From positions 39,973-103,972 of the IMG/VR virus record IMGVR_UViG_3300009285_004753: DNA of 64,000 bases. One strand, 5' to 3'. Positions 25,709 through 33,376 of this stretch are shown piece after piece. The stretch comes from a virus. How positions within the stretch are numbered: position 1 is the first letter of the stretch; each line of letters opens with the position of its first letter. Made by a program: the position numbers and the translations under genes. The notes under the pieces are model-generated. The model was not told where the DNA came from. It searched no databases and saw nothing but the letters and a program-made list of their open reading frames with translations.

Positions 25709-28072
25709 TTACAGCTTGAAGTTGCCGACGTATTCCTCGAACGTGACTCCGGCCGGTGTGACGATCCATTTGATGTAGATACGCTCTGCCGTCTCGGGGA
25801 ATTCGACCCAGCAGTAACCCTGCGCTGAGTTGGCCTGCGGGAGCACGGCCGGATCGTTGGTGATGGCGTTGCACTTCGACTCGAAGTTCTTGATCCCGCC
25901 GCCGGACTTGACGTACCCGCACGCCTTATCTATGACGGATTTGATGTTGCCCCACAGGGTCGAGTCTGAAGTGTCAAACTCCAGTTCGGAAATGTACGAA
26001 GCGCCGGTGACTTCCAGCAGGGTCAGCGTCATGCGGTTGTTGATGCGATTCAGGCGGGAAGTGGACCGGAGACCCGTGTGCTGCCCCTTCAGCATGATCC
26101 CCTTGCCCGCGACAGAGACGAGGGGGTTGACGCACTGGTTCTCAGCCTGCATCATGTCGCGCTGGTCGAATTCGATGGAGTAGGCCACACCGAGTGCGTG
26201 AGGAACGATGCCGCGCTTCGGGCCGGCGGGCGCTTTCCAGGGTCCGCCCTGTTCGGCGGCGCGGCACATGCAATAGACTATGATACCGGACGGCGGGCAG
26301 TTGACGTTCTTGTCGTTGTACTCGTCATACACGCTGACCTCGGGCCAGGCCATGCAGGAACCGGACGCGCTGATCGGCGATGTACGGATGTTGGTGCCGT
26401 TCGACCAGCGCAAGATATCCGTCGGGTTGGTGACGGTAGCGATGGGCGGTCCGTCGAGGACGACTTGACAGTCCTTGCGGACCTCGCGGATGGCCTCCAT
26501 CTCGTTCTGCACCGCCTGCTCGTCTTCACCACCGGCAGCCAGCACGTCGATCAGCACCTGTTCGCTGTTCTTGAACAGGCGCAGTGCCGCTATCTTGTCG
26601 GATGTCGCGATTGTTGCATCTCCGTCGTACCCTCCGTTGAACACGTAACCGGAAGCGAACAGCGGCTCTGCCAGGTCAGCACGTGCCGTGGTCTGAATCG
26701 GCTCAGTCGTTGCAGCGACAACAGCGCCGGACGGCAACGAGAAGTAGATGCTGCCCGCCGCGTCGGTCGCGAAGGCGGTGCGGTTCGTGTTGGCCCACGA
26801 CTCCAACAGCACGCCGGACTCGTACAGATCCACGGTCCAGTTCGCCGGCGCCCCGTTAAAGACCTTGACTTCAGCAGTGAAGTTGTTACCGCGCGTGCCT
26901 TTGTAATAGCCCTGAAGCCGGACGGACGCGGGCAGGATGTAGAAGTCAAGATTCGCCAGTGTAGCAGCGAAAGCCCGATTCACCGTCAACTGTGTGTCGC
27001 TGTCAGTGGAGGTGACAACGTACACGCCGTTGTCTGTGGTCGGCGATCCCTCGTTCACGATCAGGATATCACCGGCGACAACGCCCCACTTGCTGAAGTA
27101 GGAGAACGCCGACGTGAAGGTCTTCAGACCGATCGCGGCTGATCCGTCACCGCTTGCCGGAACGGCTCCGCCGGGACCGCCGCTGGTCGCGTCGGGATTG
27201 ATGATCGTCCGCGGCTTGTAGATGTAAAAGTCCAAGTTGCTTTTGTTGCCGACAGGCAGGTCGCGGTCCAAGACAACTTGTTCTGCCGACGCGACAGAAT
27301 CGACCAGGTACACGCCGTCGTCTTCGGTGCTGCCGGGCGCGGCTTCGTAGATGTGGACAATGTCGCCTGCTGCCACACCGGATGTCGTGAAGTTTTCGCC
27401 ATTGACTGCAACGGACGTCAGTGTACGTGCCGACACGGTTCCGGTCGCGCCGTTCGTCTTGGCGTTGCACCGGGTCGTGTGTACCTCGAAGTTGATGATG
27501 GCGCCGGAGGCCGACAGATCAGCGGGCCAGTCCCGGTTGACGGTCAGTACACCAGCAGCTACGGCCGTGATGATGTATGTCCCATTGCACGTATTCGCCG
27601 GGGCATCTTCGTTGATGTACAGGAAGTGCCCAACCTTCACTCCGCTGGCGATGAACCCCGGAACAGCAGCGGATGTCAGCGTGCGGACTCCGACGGCCGA
27701 CAGCAGTCCGTCCGTCCCCGTTTTGAATGCCGGTGACCGCCCCCCGCGGAGAGTGCCCAGCGCCTTCACGGCCGGGTCAAGCGCCGCGTCGCACCGTACC
27801 AACTGCCCGAACCGCCCTTTGCGGAAGTACTCGCGGACAGTGTACCAGCCGTACTGGATCGAGCCCGCTGCCCAGGTCGCCTTCGGTTTGCCGAATGTCG
27901 CCAGGAAGCTGTCATGCGACGTACACAGCGTCGGAGCCGTGAGCGTGTCGGACATTGCCGGCCCCCACGTCGCGGCGAGAATGGCGCCGAGGCGCAGGTT
28001 GACGTTCAGGTTGACGGAGTACGAACGGTCGTCTTCCTGATTGTATGTGCCGGATGCGTTGTATGTCGTCAT
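25709..28072 (-). CDS. Tail sheath protein with three inserted repeat domains
   Basis: A 787-residue protein. The N-terminal part (to about 118) and the C-terminal part (from about 383) read as a phage tail sheath, the C-terminal part with VRLQGYYKGTRGNNFTAEV, a subtilisin-inhibitor-like middle, and GIMLKGQHTGLRSTSRLNRINNR followed by a C-terminal arm with WVEFPETAERIYIKWIVTPAG. Between them are three tandem copies of a roughly 75-85-residue domain (119-198, 205-288, 308-382) shared with the fibre and other proteins here. Sheath subunits assemble around the tube and contract on infection. GGAGG lies 6 bases before the ATG. The tube gene follows, as usual. Confidence 0.88.
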   Translation of the reverse strand: MTTYNASGTYNQEDDRSYSVNLNVNLRLGAILAATWGPAMSDTLTAPTLCTSHDSFLATFGKPKATWAAGSIQYGWYTVREYFRKGRFGQLVRCDAALDPAVKALGTLRGGRSPAFKTGTDGLLSAVGVRTLTSAAVPGFIASGVKVGHFLYINEDAPANTCNGTYIITAVAAGVLTVNRDWPADLSASGAIINFEVHTTRCNAKTNGATGTVSARTLTSVAVNGENFTTSGVAAGDIVHIYEAAPGSTEDDGVYLVDSVASAEQVVLDRDLPVGNKSNLDFYIYKPRTIINPDATSGGPGGAVPASGDGSAAIGLKTFTSAFSYFSKWGVVAGDILIVNEGSPTTDNGVYVVTSTDSDTQLTVNRAFAATLANLDFYILPASVRLQGYYKGTRGNNFTAEVKVFNGAPANWTVDLYESGVLLESWANTNRTAFATDAAGSIYFSLPSGAVVAATTEPIQTTARADLAEPLFASGYVFNGGYDGDATIATSDKIAALRLFKNSEQVLIDVLAAGGEDEQAVQNEMEAIREVRKDCQVVLDGPPIATVTNPTDILRWSNGTNIRTSPISASGSCMAWPEVSVYDEYNDKNVNCPPSGIIVYCMCRAAEQGGPWKAPAGPKRGIVPHALGVAYSIEFDQRDMMQAENQCVNPLVSVAGKGIMLKGQHTGLRSTSRLNRINNRMTLTLLEVTGASYISELEFDTSDSTLWGNIKSVIDKACGYVKSGGGIKNFESKCNAITNDPAVLPQANSAQGYCWVEFPETAERIYIKWIVTPAGVTFEEYVGNFKL
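26927..27718 (-). repeat. Three tandem copies of a shared virion domain inside the sheath
   Basis: Codes for sheath residues 119-382. Each copy has R-T-(L/F)-T-S, then a G-D-(I/F)-L-x-(I/V)-N-E strand, an acidic loop with D/N-G-x-Y, a V-x-S/A-V strand and an L-(T/D)-V-N/D-R-D-W/L strand. The copies have diverged (roughly a third of positions shared by eye), so the duplication is old. The same domain occurs in proteins at 4127-10354, 10739-13321 and 32579-33265. Confidence 0.75.
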
Positions 28073-28087
28073 TGATTCCTCCGCGTC

Positions 28088-28402
28088 TTAGTCGTTGAGA
28101 GTCTTGATCTCGTCGTCTTCGTCGGGCCTGTCTTCGACTGGCATCGGCAACGGAGGCGGCAGTTCTACCTTCACTTCCACTGTGATTGCTGCGGGCTGCG
28201 GTTCTTCGATCGGCAGAATCCGCAGCTTACCGCTGCGAACAAGGGACTGCAGCGCCGGTTCTTCGATGGCGTAGTCCCCCTCGGCGAACAAGTCGCCGCC
28301 GGGTCCGATCACGCTGGTACACGCGTGCCGTTTTGCCGGTCCCAGGAAGACCCGCACGGTCAGCGCCTGTTCGGTCAGATTCTGAATCCTGTACTTCGCC
28401 AT
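28088..28402 (-). CDS. Small protein upstream of the sheath gene, 104 aa
   Basis: Not recognised. It is beta-rich at first (MAKYRIQNLTEQALTVRVFL), with a GDLFAEGDYAIEEPALQSLVRSG segment and a Pro-rich acidic tail. The ATG at 28402 has GGAGG 8 bases upstream and lies 1 base after the previous stop; this start removes a 24-residue basic extension. Because of its position it may be a tail completion or sheath-associated factor, but that is only a guess. Confidence 0.7.
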   Translation of the reverse strand: MAKYRIQNLTEQALTVRVFLGPAKRHACTSVIGPGGDLFAEGDYAIEEPALQSLVRSGKLRILPIEEPQPAAITVEVKVELPPPLPMPVEDRPDEDDEIKTLND

Positions 28403-28403
28403 C

Positions 28404-29339
28404 TCATGCCTCCGTAAAGAACCCGGCCTCGACCGGCGTATCTGCGTCAGGCGCCGTCGTGAACGTAACGGCAACCGCTCCAGTTGTGTAATTCACAGTA
28501 CCGGTAATCCCGGTTCCCGAGATCACGCCTGCACCGTCGTCGAACCCCGTTACCGTTAATCCGCCGACCGTACCCGTCACCAGCACCGAGTATGTCTGCA
28601 AATGCATCCCGAACGTATCGCTGAAGTTCTTGTTCGCTCCATCGCCGGTACCGAGCGGGTGTCTACGTGGGCTGTAGATACGTTCGATCTCGTTCTGTGT
28701 GCCCCAATCGAAGAATTTGATGATGATGTTGCGGGCGACTTGTTTCTCGACCAGCGTGTTGTCGAAGATCCACCCCTCCAGATAGTACGGAAGTGTGAAG
28801 CGCACCAACCGCTCACCGAAGCGCTCAGCCGACTCTAGGTTCGTCGTGTTGACCACGGCGTTCCCAAAGAGCAGCGTTGCCTTCTTCCAACCCCACGGAT
28901 CACCGGCGTGGACAGAAAGCCACGCGTATCCGCGACCGGTCAAAAACACGAGCTTCTGAATGAGTAGGTGTGCCTCGCGCGCCGTCTCGGTCCAGATGTC
29001 GGCGGTATAGGGTATCCGGGCAAGCATCGGCATTCTGGCGGTCCGCCGCAGGAGCTTTGTTTGCTGCTGCGCCTTGGAGTAGCCCAGATTGCGGATCACG
29101 GCTGTTGATTGCCGGTCGCCGGGAAACTCAATGTTCTCGCCAGCGTACAAGGAGACCAGCGGCAGGTTGGGACGCGACTGTCCAGACTGCAATACCGTTT
29201 TCGCTTCGATCATGGCGCGGTCTACTGGTGACGTGATCACGTTGACGGTGTGTTCTAGTACGCCGCTGCACAGACCAACGAAAGTCTGCCGCATCGCGAG
29301 GTCATACGCCTCGAATATATCTACTGGCCTGGCGCTCAC
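28404..29339 (-). CDS. Virion joining-region protein with C-terminal shared beta domain
   Basis: A 311-residue protein. Residues 1-225 have no family I can name but look like a folded alpha/beta structural protein (WKKATLLFGNAVVNTTNLESA, RFTLPYYLEGWIFDNTLV). Residues 230-311 are a shared domain, also inside the capsid protein: GTGDGANKNF, a DDGAGVISG turn and TGTVNYTTGAVAVTF. It lies between head-joining genes and the sheath gene, so a tail terminator or neck role is plausible. Its start overlaps the following membrane protein's stop by 4 bases. Confidence 0.7.
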   Translation of the reverse strand: MSARPVDIFEAYDLAMRQTFVGLCSGVLEHTVNVITSPVDRAMIEAKTVLQSGQSRPNLPLVSLYAGENIEFPGDRQSTAVIRNLGYSKAQQQTKLLRRTARMPMLARIPYTADIWTETAREAHLLIQKLVFLTGRGYAWLSVHAGDPWGWKKATLLFGNAVVNTTNLESAERFGERLVRFTLPYYLEGWIFDNTLVEKQVARNIIIKFFDWGTQNEIERIYSPRRHPLGTGDGANKNFSDTFGMHLQTYSVLVTGTVGGLTVTGFDDGAGVISGTGITGTVNYTTGAVAVTFTTAPDADTPVEAGFFTEA

Positions 29340-29734
29340 CTATCCCCCGTATCAGGCGCGCGCCCGCCTTCCATGACAGTAAGCAGCGTGCGGTTCAACT
29401 TGTTGAACGCCGCTGTCATTTCACCGACGCGGGCCTCTAATTCAGAAAACCGCTCCATCGCGTTTGTGTTGGACTGCTTGACAAGCGCAATGTCCTGCTG
29501 TGCTGTCGAGAATGAACCGAGGTACGCCTTTTGCTGGAGCAGGCAGTGATTCTGAATCAGCAAGGCGGCGTCATCTTTCTTGACGACCTTACGTTCGAGA
29601 TCCACTACCATCTCGTATGCCGTTGTAGTCCGTTTTACCAAGTACAGAAACAGCGGGATTCCGATACCAGCGATAATCGCTGTGATGACACTCAGGATTG
29701 GAAAGACTGCGCCTACAGCACTAGTTTCTTCCAC
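29336..29734 (-). CDS. Membrane-anchored coiled-coil protein, 132 aa
   Basis: A single hydrophobic segment (about 10-33, FPILSVITAIIAGIGIPLFL) is followed by a charged helical region with heptad-like Leu/Val spacing to the end. The start is GTG with GAGG upstream. The architecture is like XhlA-type or spanin/holin-accessory proteins, but the location among head-tail joining genes is unusual for a lysis protein. It could equally be a virion protein that anchors in the host membrane during injection. Confidence 0.65.
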   Translation of the reverse strand: MEETSAVGAVFPILSVITAIIAGIGIPLFLYLVKRTTTAYEMVVDLERKVVKKDDAALLIQNHCLLQQKAYLGSFSTAQQDIALVKQSNTNAMERFSELEARVGEMTAAFNKLNRTLLTVMEGGRAPDTGDR

Positions 29735-29766
29735 AGTAGACCTCGGCGGTACGGGACGGAACCATA

Positions 29767-30534
29767 CTACTGCTTCGGGGGTTCTGCCGGCGGCGGCGTC
29801 CCGCCATCAGGCGGGGACACCGCGTCTTCGGGTGGGAAGATGTCTTCATCGTCTTCATCTTCCTCATCCGGCTCTTCTTCGGACTCCGGGTCGAAGTAGA
29901 GATCCAGTTCATCCTCGGGGAGTGTGAGTTTCGCCGTCAGGAAATCGGGCGTCTTCTTCCCTCCGCCCTCTGCCGGCTTGTCGCCGTCGGGCTTCGGCGG
30001 GTCCACCGGCGGCACGGGCGGGTCGGGCGGGTCGGTGTCGGCCCCCTCTTCCTTCTTGCCGGGCTCAGCCGGCTTCTTCTCACCGTCAGGCGCCGTATCG
30101 TCTTCGCTCCGCGGTAGGATCTTCTCGACCGAACGGAGCGCCAGCGTCAACTGCTCGTCCTCCTCCGACTTCTCGACGATTTCGATCTTGACCCTGGTTC
30201 CGGCAGGGATCGTCTCTACCGGCTGAAGCAGGACGTAAGAGAAGCCCTCCTGCACCGCTTCGGTAATTGCTTTCACGTTGACCAGCATCTTGACCGCTAT
30301 GTCGATGCGGAGTTGGTTCAGGTGCGGGAAGTTCACCGCCAGGAACTCGGCGACGTCCTTCGCGTTCGGCTTCAGTCTGCCCGCAGCGATCTCTGCTTTC
30401 GCCGTATCGACCAGCGGGCCGACACGCAGGTCTTCCAGCATTGAGACGAACGCCTCGACAACAGCGCCGGGCTGTGCCCCGCGCATCACATGCTCAGTCC
30501 AGTGCCGAACCGTTGCCCGTGTCTTCTTGCTCAT
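29767..30534 (-). CDS. Helical protein with long acidic Pro-rich tail, 255 aa
   Basis: Not recognised. The N-terminal 95 residues are helical and basic. The middle has two beta strands (FSYVLLQPVE, TRVKIEIVEK). From about residue 140 the sequence is low-complexity Pro/Glu/Asp/Lys, ending in an acidic run and PPPAEPPKQ. Such tails are seen in assembly factors and scaffolds. An AGGAGAG precedes the ATG, which overlaps the upstream stop by 4 bases. Confidence 0.65.
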   Translation of the reverse strand: MSKKTRATVRHWTEHVMRGAQPGAVVEAFVSMLEDLRVGPLVDTAKAEIAAGRLKPNAKDVAEFLAVNFPHLNQLRIDIAVKMLVNVKAITEAVQEGFSYVLLQPVETIPAGTRVKIEIVEKSEEDEQLTLALRSVEKILPRSEDDTAPDGEKKPAEPGKKEEGADTDPPDPPVPPVDPPKPDGDKPAEGGGKKTPDFLTAKLTLPEDELDLYFDPESEEEPDEEDEDDEDIFPPEDAVSPPDGGTPPPAEPPKQ

Positions 30535-31100
30535 GTTCTCTCCTTACGGCCGGCGTCGATTGAGCGCGCCAGCGCAGTCATCTGATCGAAATCCCGCCAG
30601 TTGATATGGTCCCACGCCTCACTTTCGACCTGCGACAGCAACTGCCGCAGCTTGTCCTGAAGGTGAGTCTTTGCCGTGTCTACTGTCATCGTGCCGACAC
30701 CGCCGACACGAACCGGCGGATCATCGCCGATGTCGTCTTTCAGCCCGAGATCCGCACCGGGCGCTTCGTTCAACGCCGCCCGGAGCGAGGAAACTTCAAC
30801 CGCCTCGGACTGTGCGTGCGGAGCGAGAGCGCCCTTGGCGTGCGCTGCACGGCGGAAAGTAGTATAGGCATGAACACGCGCGGCTTGGTCGATGTCGGCG
30901 TATTCTGTCGGAGCGCCGAAGTACGCCTGTACGGCACTCTCTGCCGCTTCTTTCGCCGTCCGATACTCGTCGGAGTTGACGCCGTTCTGCCGCTTCACCC
31001 ACAACAAACGGCGAAACGCCGTGAGTGCCGAACGAATCTGTTCGTCCGACACGTCTTCATGCAGTATGCGGAGAAAGCTCTGTTTTGCCGTGTCTGTCAT
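30531..31100 (-). CDS. Head-region helical protein, 189 aa, with possible targeting peptide
   Basis: Not recognised. Start at 31100 gives an ATGA overlap with the preceding gene. The N-terminus MTDTAKQSFLRILHE ends in L-H-E, like the (I/L)-x-E peptides of the proteins at 39-54 kb, so it may be processed by the prohead protease. The remainder is helical (TAFRRLLWVKRQNG, TYTTFRRAAHAKGAL-like segments). It lies among genes joining head and tail. Confidence 0.65.
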   Translation of the reverse strand: MTDTAKQSFLRILHEDVSDEQIRSALTAFRRLLWVKRQNGVNSDEYRTAKEAAESAVQAYFGAPTEYADIDQAARVHAYTTFRRAAHAKGALAPHAQSEAVEVSSLRAALNEAPGADLGLKDDIGDDPPVRVGGVGTMTVDTAKTHLQDKLRQLLSQVESEAWDHINWRDFDQMTALARSIDAGRKERT

Positions 31101-31480
31101 ATCTGTGCCATCGCCTTCTTGATCTGGTGGATGACGCCGCGCCACGCCTGATGCGGTCGGATACCAAGTGAGACGGACCCGTACTCGTAAAGCCGCAAGC
31201 GACGCCACATCTCAGGGTCTATTCTCACAGCATACGCTCCGGGGGTTTCGATGATGGTCACGCTGTCAACAACGGCAGAATAGGTGATCTTGTACTCGGC
31301 AGGGACAGTGACATCGGTTCCAACGGCCGACAGTTGCGACTCAATGCGCTTCAGCACCTCGGCGCGGACTGCATACGCCCTTGCTGCCATCTTGCTCTGC
31401 TGCGCCTGCACGACTTCAGGCCGGCGACGAAGGATAACGTCGGTGATCTTCTTTCCCTTGGTTCCGCTATCGAATGTCAC
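31097..31480 (-). CDS. Hypothetical head-tail joining protein, 127 aa
   Basis: Not recognised. I set the start at the GTG at 31480, which overlaps the upstream TGA by 4 bases (GTGA) and has GGGGAGA about 10 bases before it; the frame is open further upstream. A basic N-terminal helix is followed by a beta region (EYKITYSAVVDSVTIIETPGAYAVRI). Size and position fit the small tail-completion proteins of other phages, without sequence proof. Confidence 0.6.
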   Translation of the reverse strand: MTFDSGTKGKKITDVILRRRPEVVQAQQSKMAARAYAVRAEVLKRIESQLSAVGTDVTVPAEYKITYSAVVDSVTIIETPGAYAVRIDPEMWRRLRLYEYGSVSLGIRPHQAWRGVIHQIKKAMAQI

Positions 31481-31830
31481 GGTGTGAAGATCTCCCCCGT
31501 GGCTTTGTTCACATACAGCGTCTTGAAGCACCAGATCCGGTCTAGCTGCAGACTCACGGCAACGTCATCCAGCGGTAACTCCGCCAATCGAGACCGTACC
31601 TGGACTTCTGTGGCGTCCAAGTCCTTGCCGCTTTCGGTGATTACGAATTTCTCGTCGTCAGTCAACTGGATACGGAATATGTCCTGCGGTTGCATCCGAC
31701 TTGCGGCGTGTGCTGCCGCTGATCTGTGCACACGGTCTGCTACCGCCTCGATGTCGGCAACCATCTCGCTCTGCAACTCGATGCGCCGGCGGATCACTTC
31801 ACTCGGCGTCAGTGGTTCGTATACCCGCAC
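31477..31830 (-). CDS. Hypothetical protein, 117 aa
   Basis: Not recognised. It starts with GTG at a TAGTG junction with the previous gene. The N-terminal half is a long helix (PSEVIRRRIELQSEMVADIEAVADRV), the C-terminal half beta-rich. It is part of the run of small overlapping genes between the neck and tail genes. Confidence 0.65.
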   Translation of the reverse strand: MRVYEPLTPSEVIRRRIELQSEMVADIEAVADRVHRSAAAHAASRMQPQDIFRIQLTDDEKFVITESGKDLDATEVQVRSRLAELPLDDVAVSLQLDRIWCFKTLYVNKATGEIFTP

Positions 31831-32582
31831 TACGCCCCCTGCACAGGTGTGACTTTCTGCTGATTCGGCGGCAGGTCTCCGCCGGTTGGAGCGGCGTCTG
31901 CGAGCAGCGCCTTACGAATGGAGTTTGCTACATCCTGCGGCGTCGCCAATCCGTCGAACTTCAGGCTCCGGTTTACCGACCCCAGAATCGGGTGACGGTA
32001 GTCCAGGTTGACATGCCCGACTGAGTTGCGGCGCTCTGCATCGTGCCCGTCGCTTACACCGATACTGAATGGAGCAGTGCAGCAGCAATACCCGTCGTTA
32101 TTCGATGCGACAGCAACGGGATCGAGCCGCACGCTGAGAGAGACATCGGCCGGCTGCCCGGCGATTGACGCCGTAAGCGTGAGATGGCGGGATACGTCGC
32201 CGCTTGCCGGCCAGCACGGCGTCGGTTCCTCTTTCCCTGCGTGCTCCAAGGGTCCGATCTTGCCGAGTCCATCCAGTCCGGCAATCACGGCGTCAAGGAA
32301 TGCCCGAGTCTGTCCGTACAACACCGCCGCCAAGCAACCGGGCACTTGGCGGTAATCCTGTGTCTTCACGACTTCGGGCTTGTGGATCGGGTACGCATCA
32401 CCGACCCATTCGACCAGTGTGCGTCGCCCATCCGACGGACGGATTTCATGCAGGTTCTTCGGCTGCTGGCCCTCGTCGAGTGTACGGTGACCGGGAGAGC
32501 GCTGTACCAGCGAAAGCGCAGGATCGTCGGACGCAGACGAAAGCTGTGTCAGTTCACGAAATCTGTCAGAAGCATCCGTCAT
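31830..32582 (-). CDS. Hypothetical virion-region protein, 250 aa
   Basis: Not recognised. The N-terminus MTDASDRFRELTQ resembles the targeting peptides found further upstream in the operon but lacks the final Glu. It contains a CCCTAPF cysteine cluster and beta-rich segments around residues 130-175. Its ATG overlaps the previous gene by 4 bases. Probably a head-tail joining or minor virion component. Confidence 0.6.
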   Translation of the reverse strand: MTDASDRFRELTQLSSASDDPALSLVQRSPGHRTLDEGQQPKNLHEIRPSDGRRTLVEWVGDAYPIHKPEVVKTQDYRQVPGCLAAVLYGQTRAFLDAVIAGLDGLGKIGPLEHAGKEEPTPCWPASGDVSRHLTLTASIAGQPADVSLSVRLDPVAVASNNDGYCCCTAPFSIGVSDGHDAERRNSVGHVNLDYRHPILGSVNRSLKFDGLATPQDVANSIRKALLADAAPTGGDLPPNQQKVTPVQGA

Positions 32583-33265
32583 GTCGAAATCCTCCGCTTG
32601 TGCGTGACTTCACTTGAACCGAGCCACCGCACATGAACGCCACTACCTGTGAAGAGATCGTCGGGTCTGATGTCGGTGATCTCCTGTTCCCGCCCTTCGT
32701 CGTCCACGAACCTGTCGCCGACTTTGGGTGTGATGGAGTTATCCTCCAGCGTCTTTGCTGCGAATACCAGGATACCGTTTCGCGGACGGTCGTAACCGTA
32801 TTTTGTGCAGACAACGGGGGACGGGTCCATGATCAACAGGAACGGGATCGCCGCTGTCGCGGTCCATGCAACCGAACCCGAAGCCGGATCACCGTACACG
32901 TCGTGGTAAATGACCTCGTAGGGCAACCCCGTCTTACCGCCGTAAGGCCAGTCACTGTCTACTTTTAGCGTAGTGACATTGACGATCTGCACCACCTTGT
33001 AATCGCCGTTGTCGAAATCATCTGTAACCCCGGCAATCCGGAGCAGAGAGTTCACCAGTACGGTTGTCGAGAAATCCTTTGTTGTGTCGGTGAACAGCCG
33101 GTTAGTCACGACGGCACTGGTAGCGCCGACGGTTCCGCTGATAGCGGCGATCTGCGATTGCCGATACAAGACGCGGTTCGGCCGGTAAAGCTCACCGTAT
33201 TCTCCGGCGCGTGCCTTCAGGTACGCTGCATCTTGCGCTGACTGGAATAGGTTCGACTGTGTCAT
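32579..33265 (-). CDS. Virion protein carrying the shared DNG-type domain, 228 aa
   Basis: A helical start (1-38) is followed at residues 42-122 by one copy of the domain shared with the sheath and fibre (TNRLFTD, SLLRIAGVTDDFDNGDYKV, LKVDSDWPYGGKTGLPYEV). The C-terminal part (about 150-228) is a small beta domain with VGDRFVDDEGREQEITDI. The presence of the shared domain argues for a surface-exposed virion protein in the neck region. Start overlaps the 30-residue gene by 4 bases. Confidence 0.7.
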   Translation of the reverse strand: MTQSNLFQSAQDAAYLKARAGEYGELYRPNRVLYRQSQIAAISGTVGATSAVVTNRLFTDTTKDFSTTVLVNSLLRIAGVTDDFDNGDYKVVQIVNVTTLKVDSDWPYGGKTGLPYEVIYHDVYGDPASGSVAWTATAAIPFLLIMDPSPVVCTKYGYDRPRNGILVFAAKTLEDNSITPKVGDRFVDDEGREQEITDIRPDDLFTGSGVHVRWLGSSEVTHKRRIST

Positions 33266-33354
33266 GCGGCGGGGTTCTCGGCGCGCTTCGGGCTCTTGAA
33301 CTTTGAGTCCCGAGTTTCAGTCAACTCTAGGAACCGGGAGAGCGCAGCATCCAT
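33262..33354 (-). CDS. 30-residue peptide gene resembling a free capsid-targeting peptide
   Basis: Too short for ordinary gene calling. The ATG at 33354 has AAGGGAG 6-7 bases upstream, and the stop overlaps the next gene's ATG by 4 bases, as throughout this operon. The peptide begins MDAALSRFLELTE, matching the N-termini of the packaged-protein candidates (M-D-x-A-x-x-R-F-x-x-L-x-E), and continues as a basic 17-residue tail. It could be an internal head peptide released by the prohead protease. Confidence 0.5.
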   Translation of the reverse strand: MDAALSRFLELTETRDSKFKSPKRAENPAA

Positions 33355-33376
33355 CAGTTCACTCCCTTCGTGCTTG

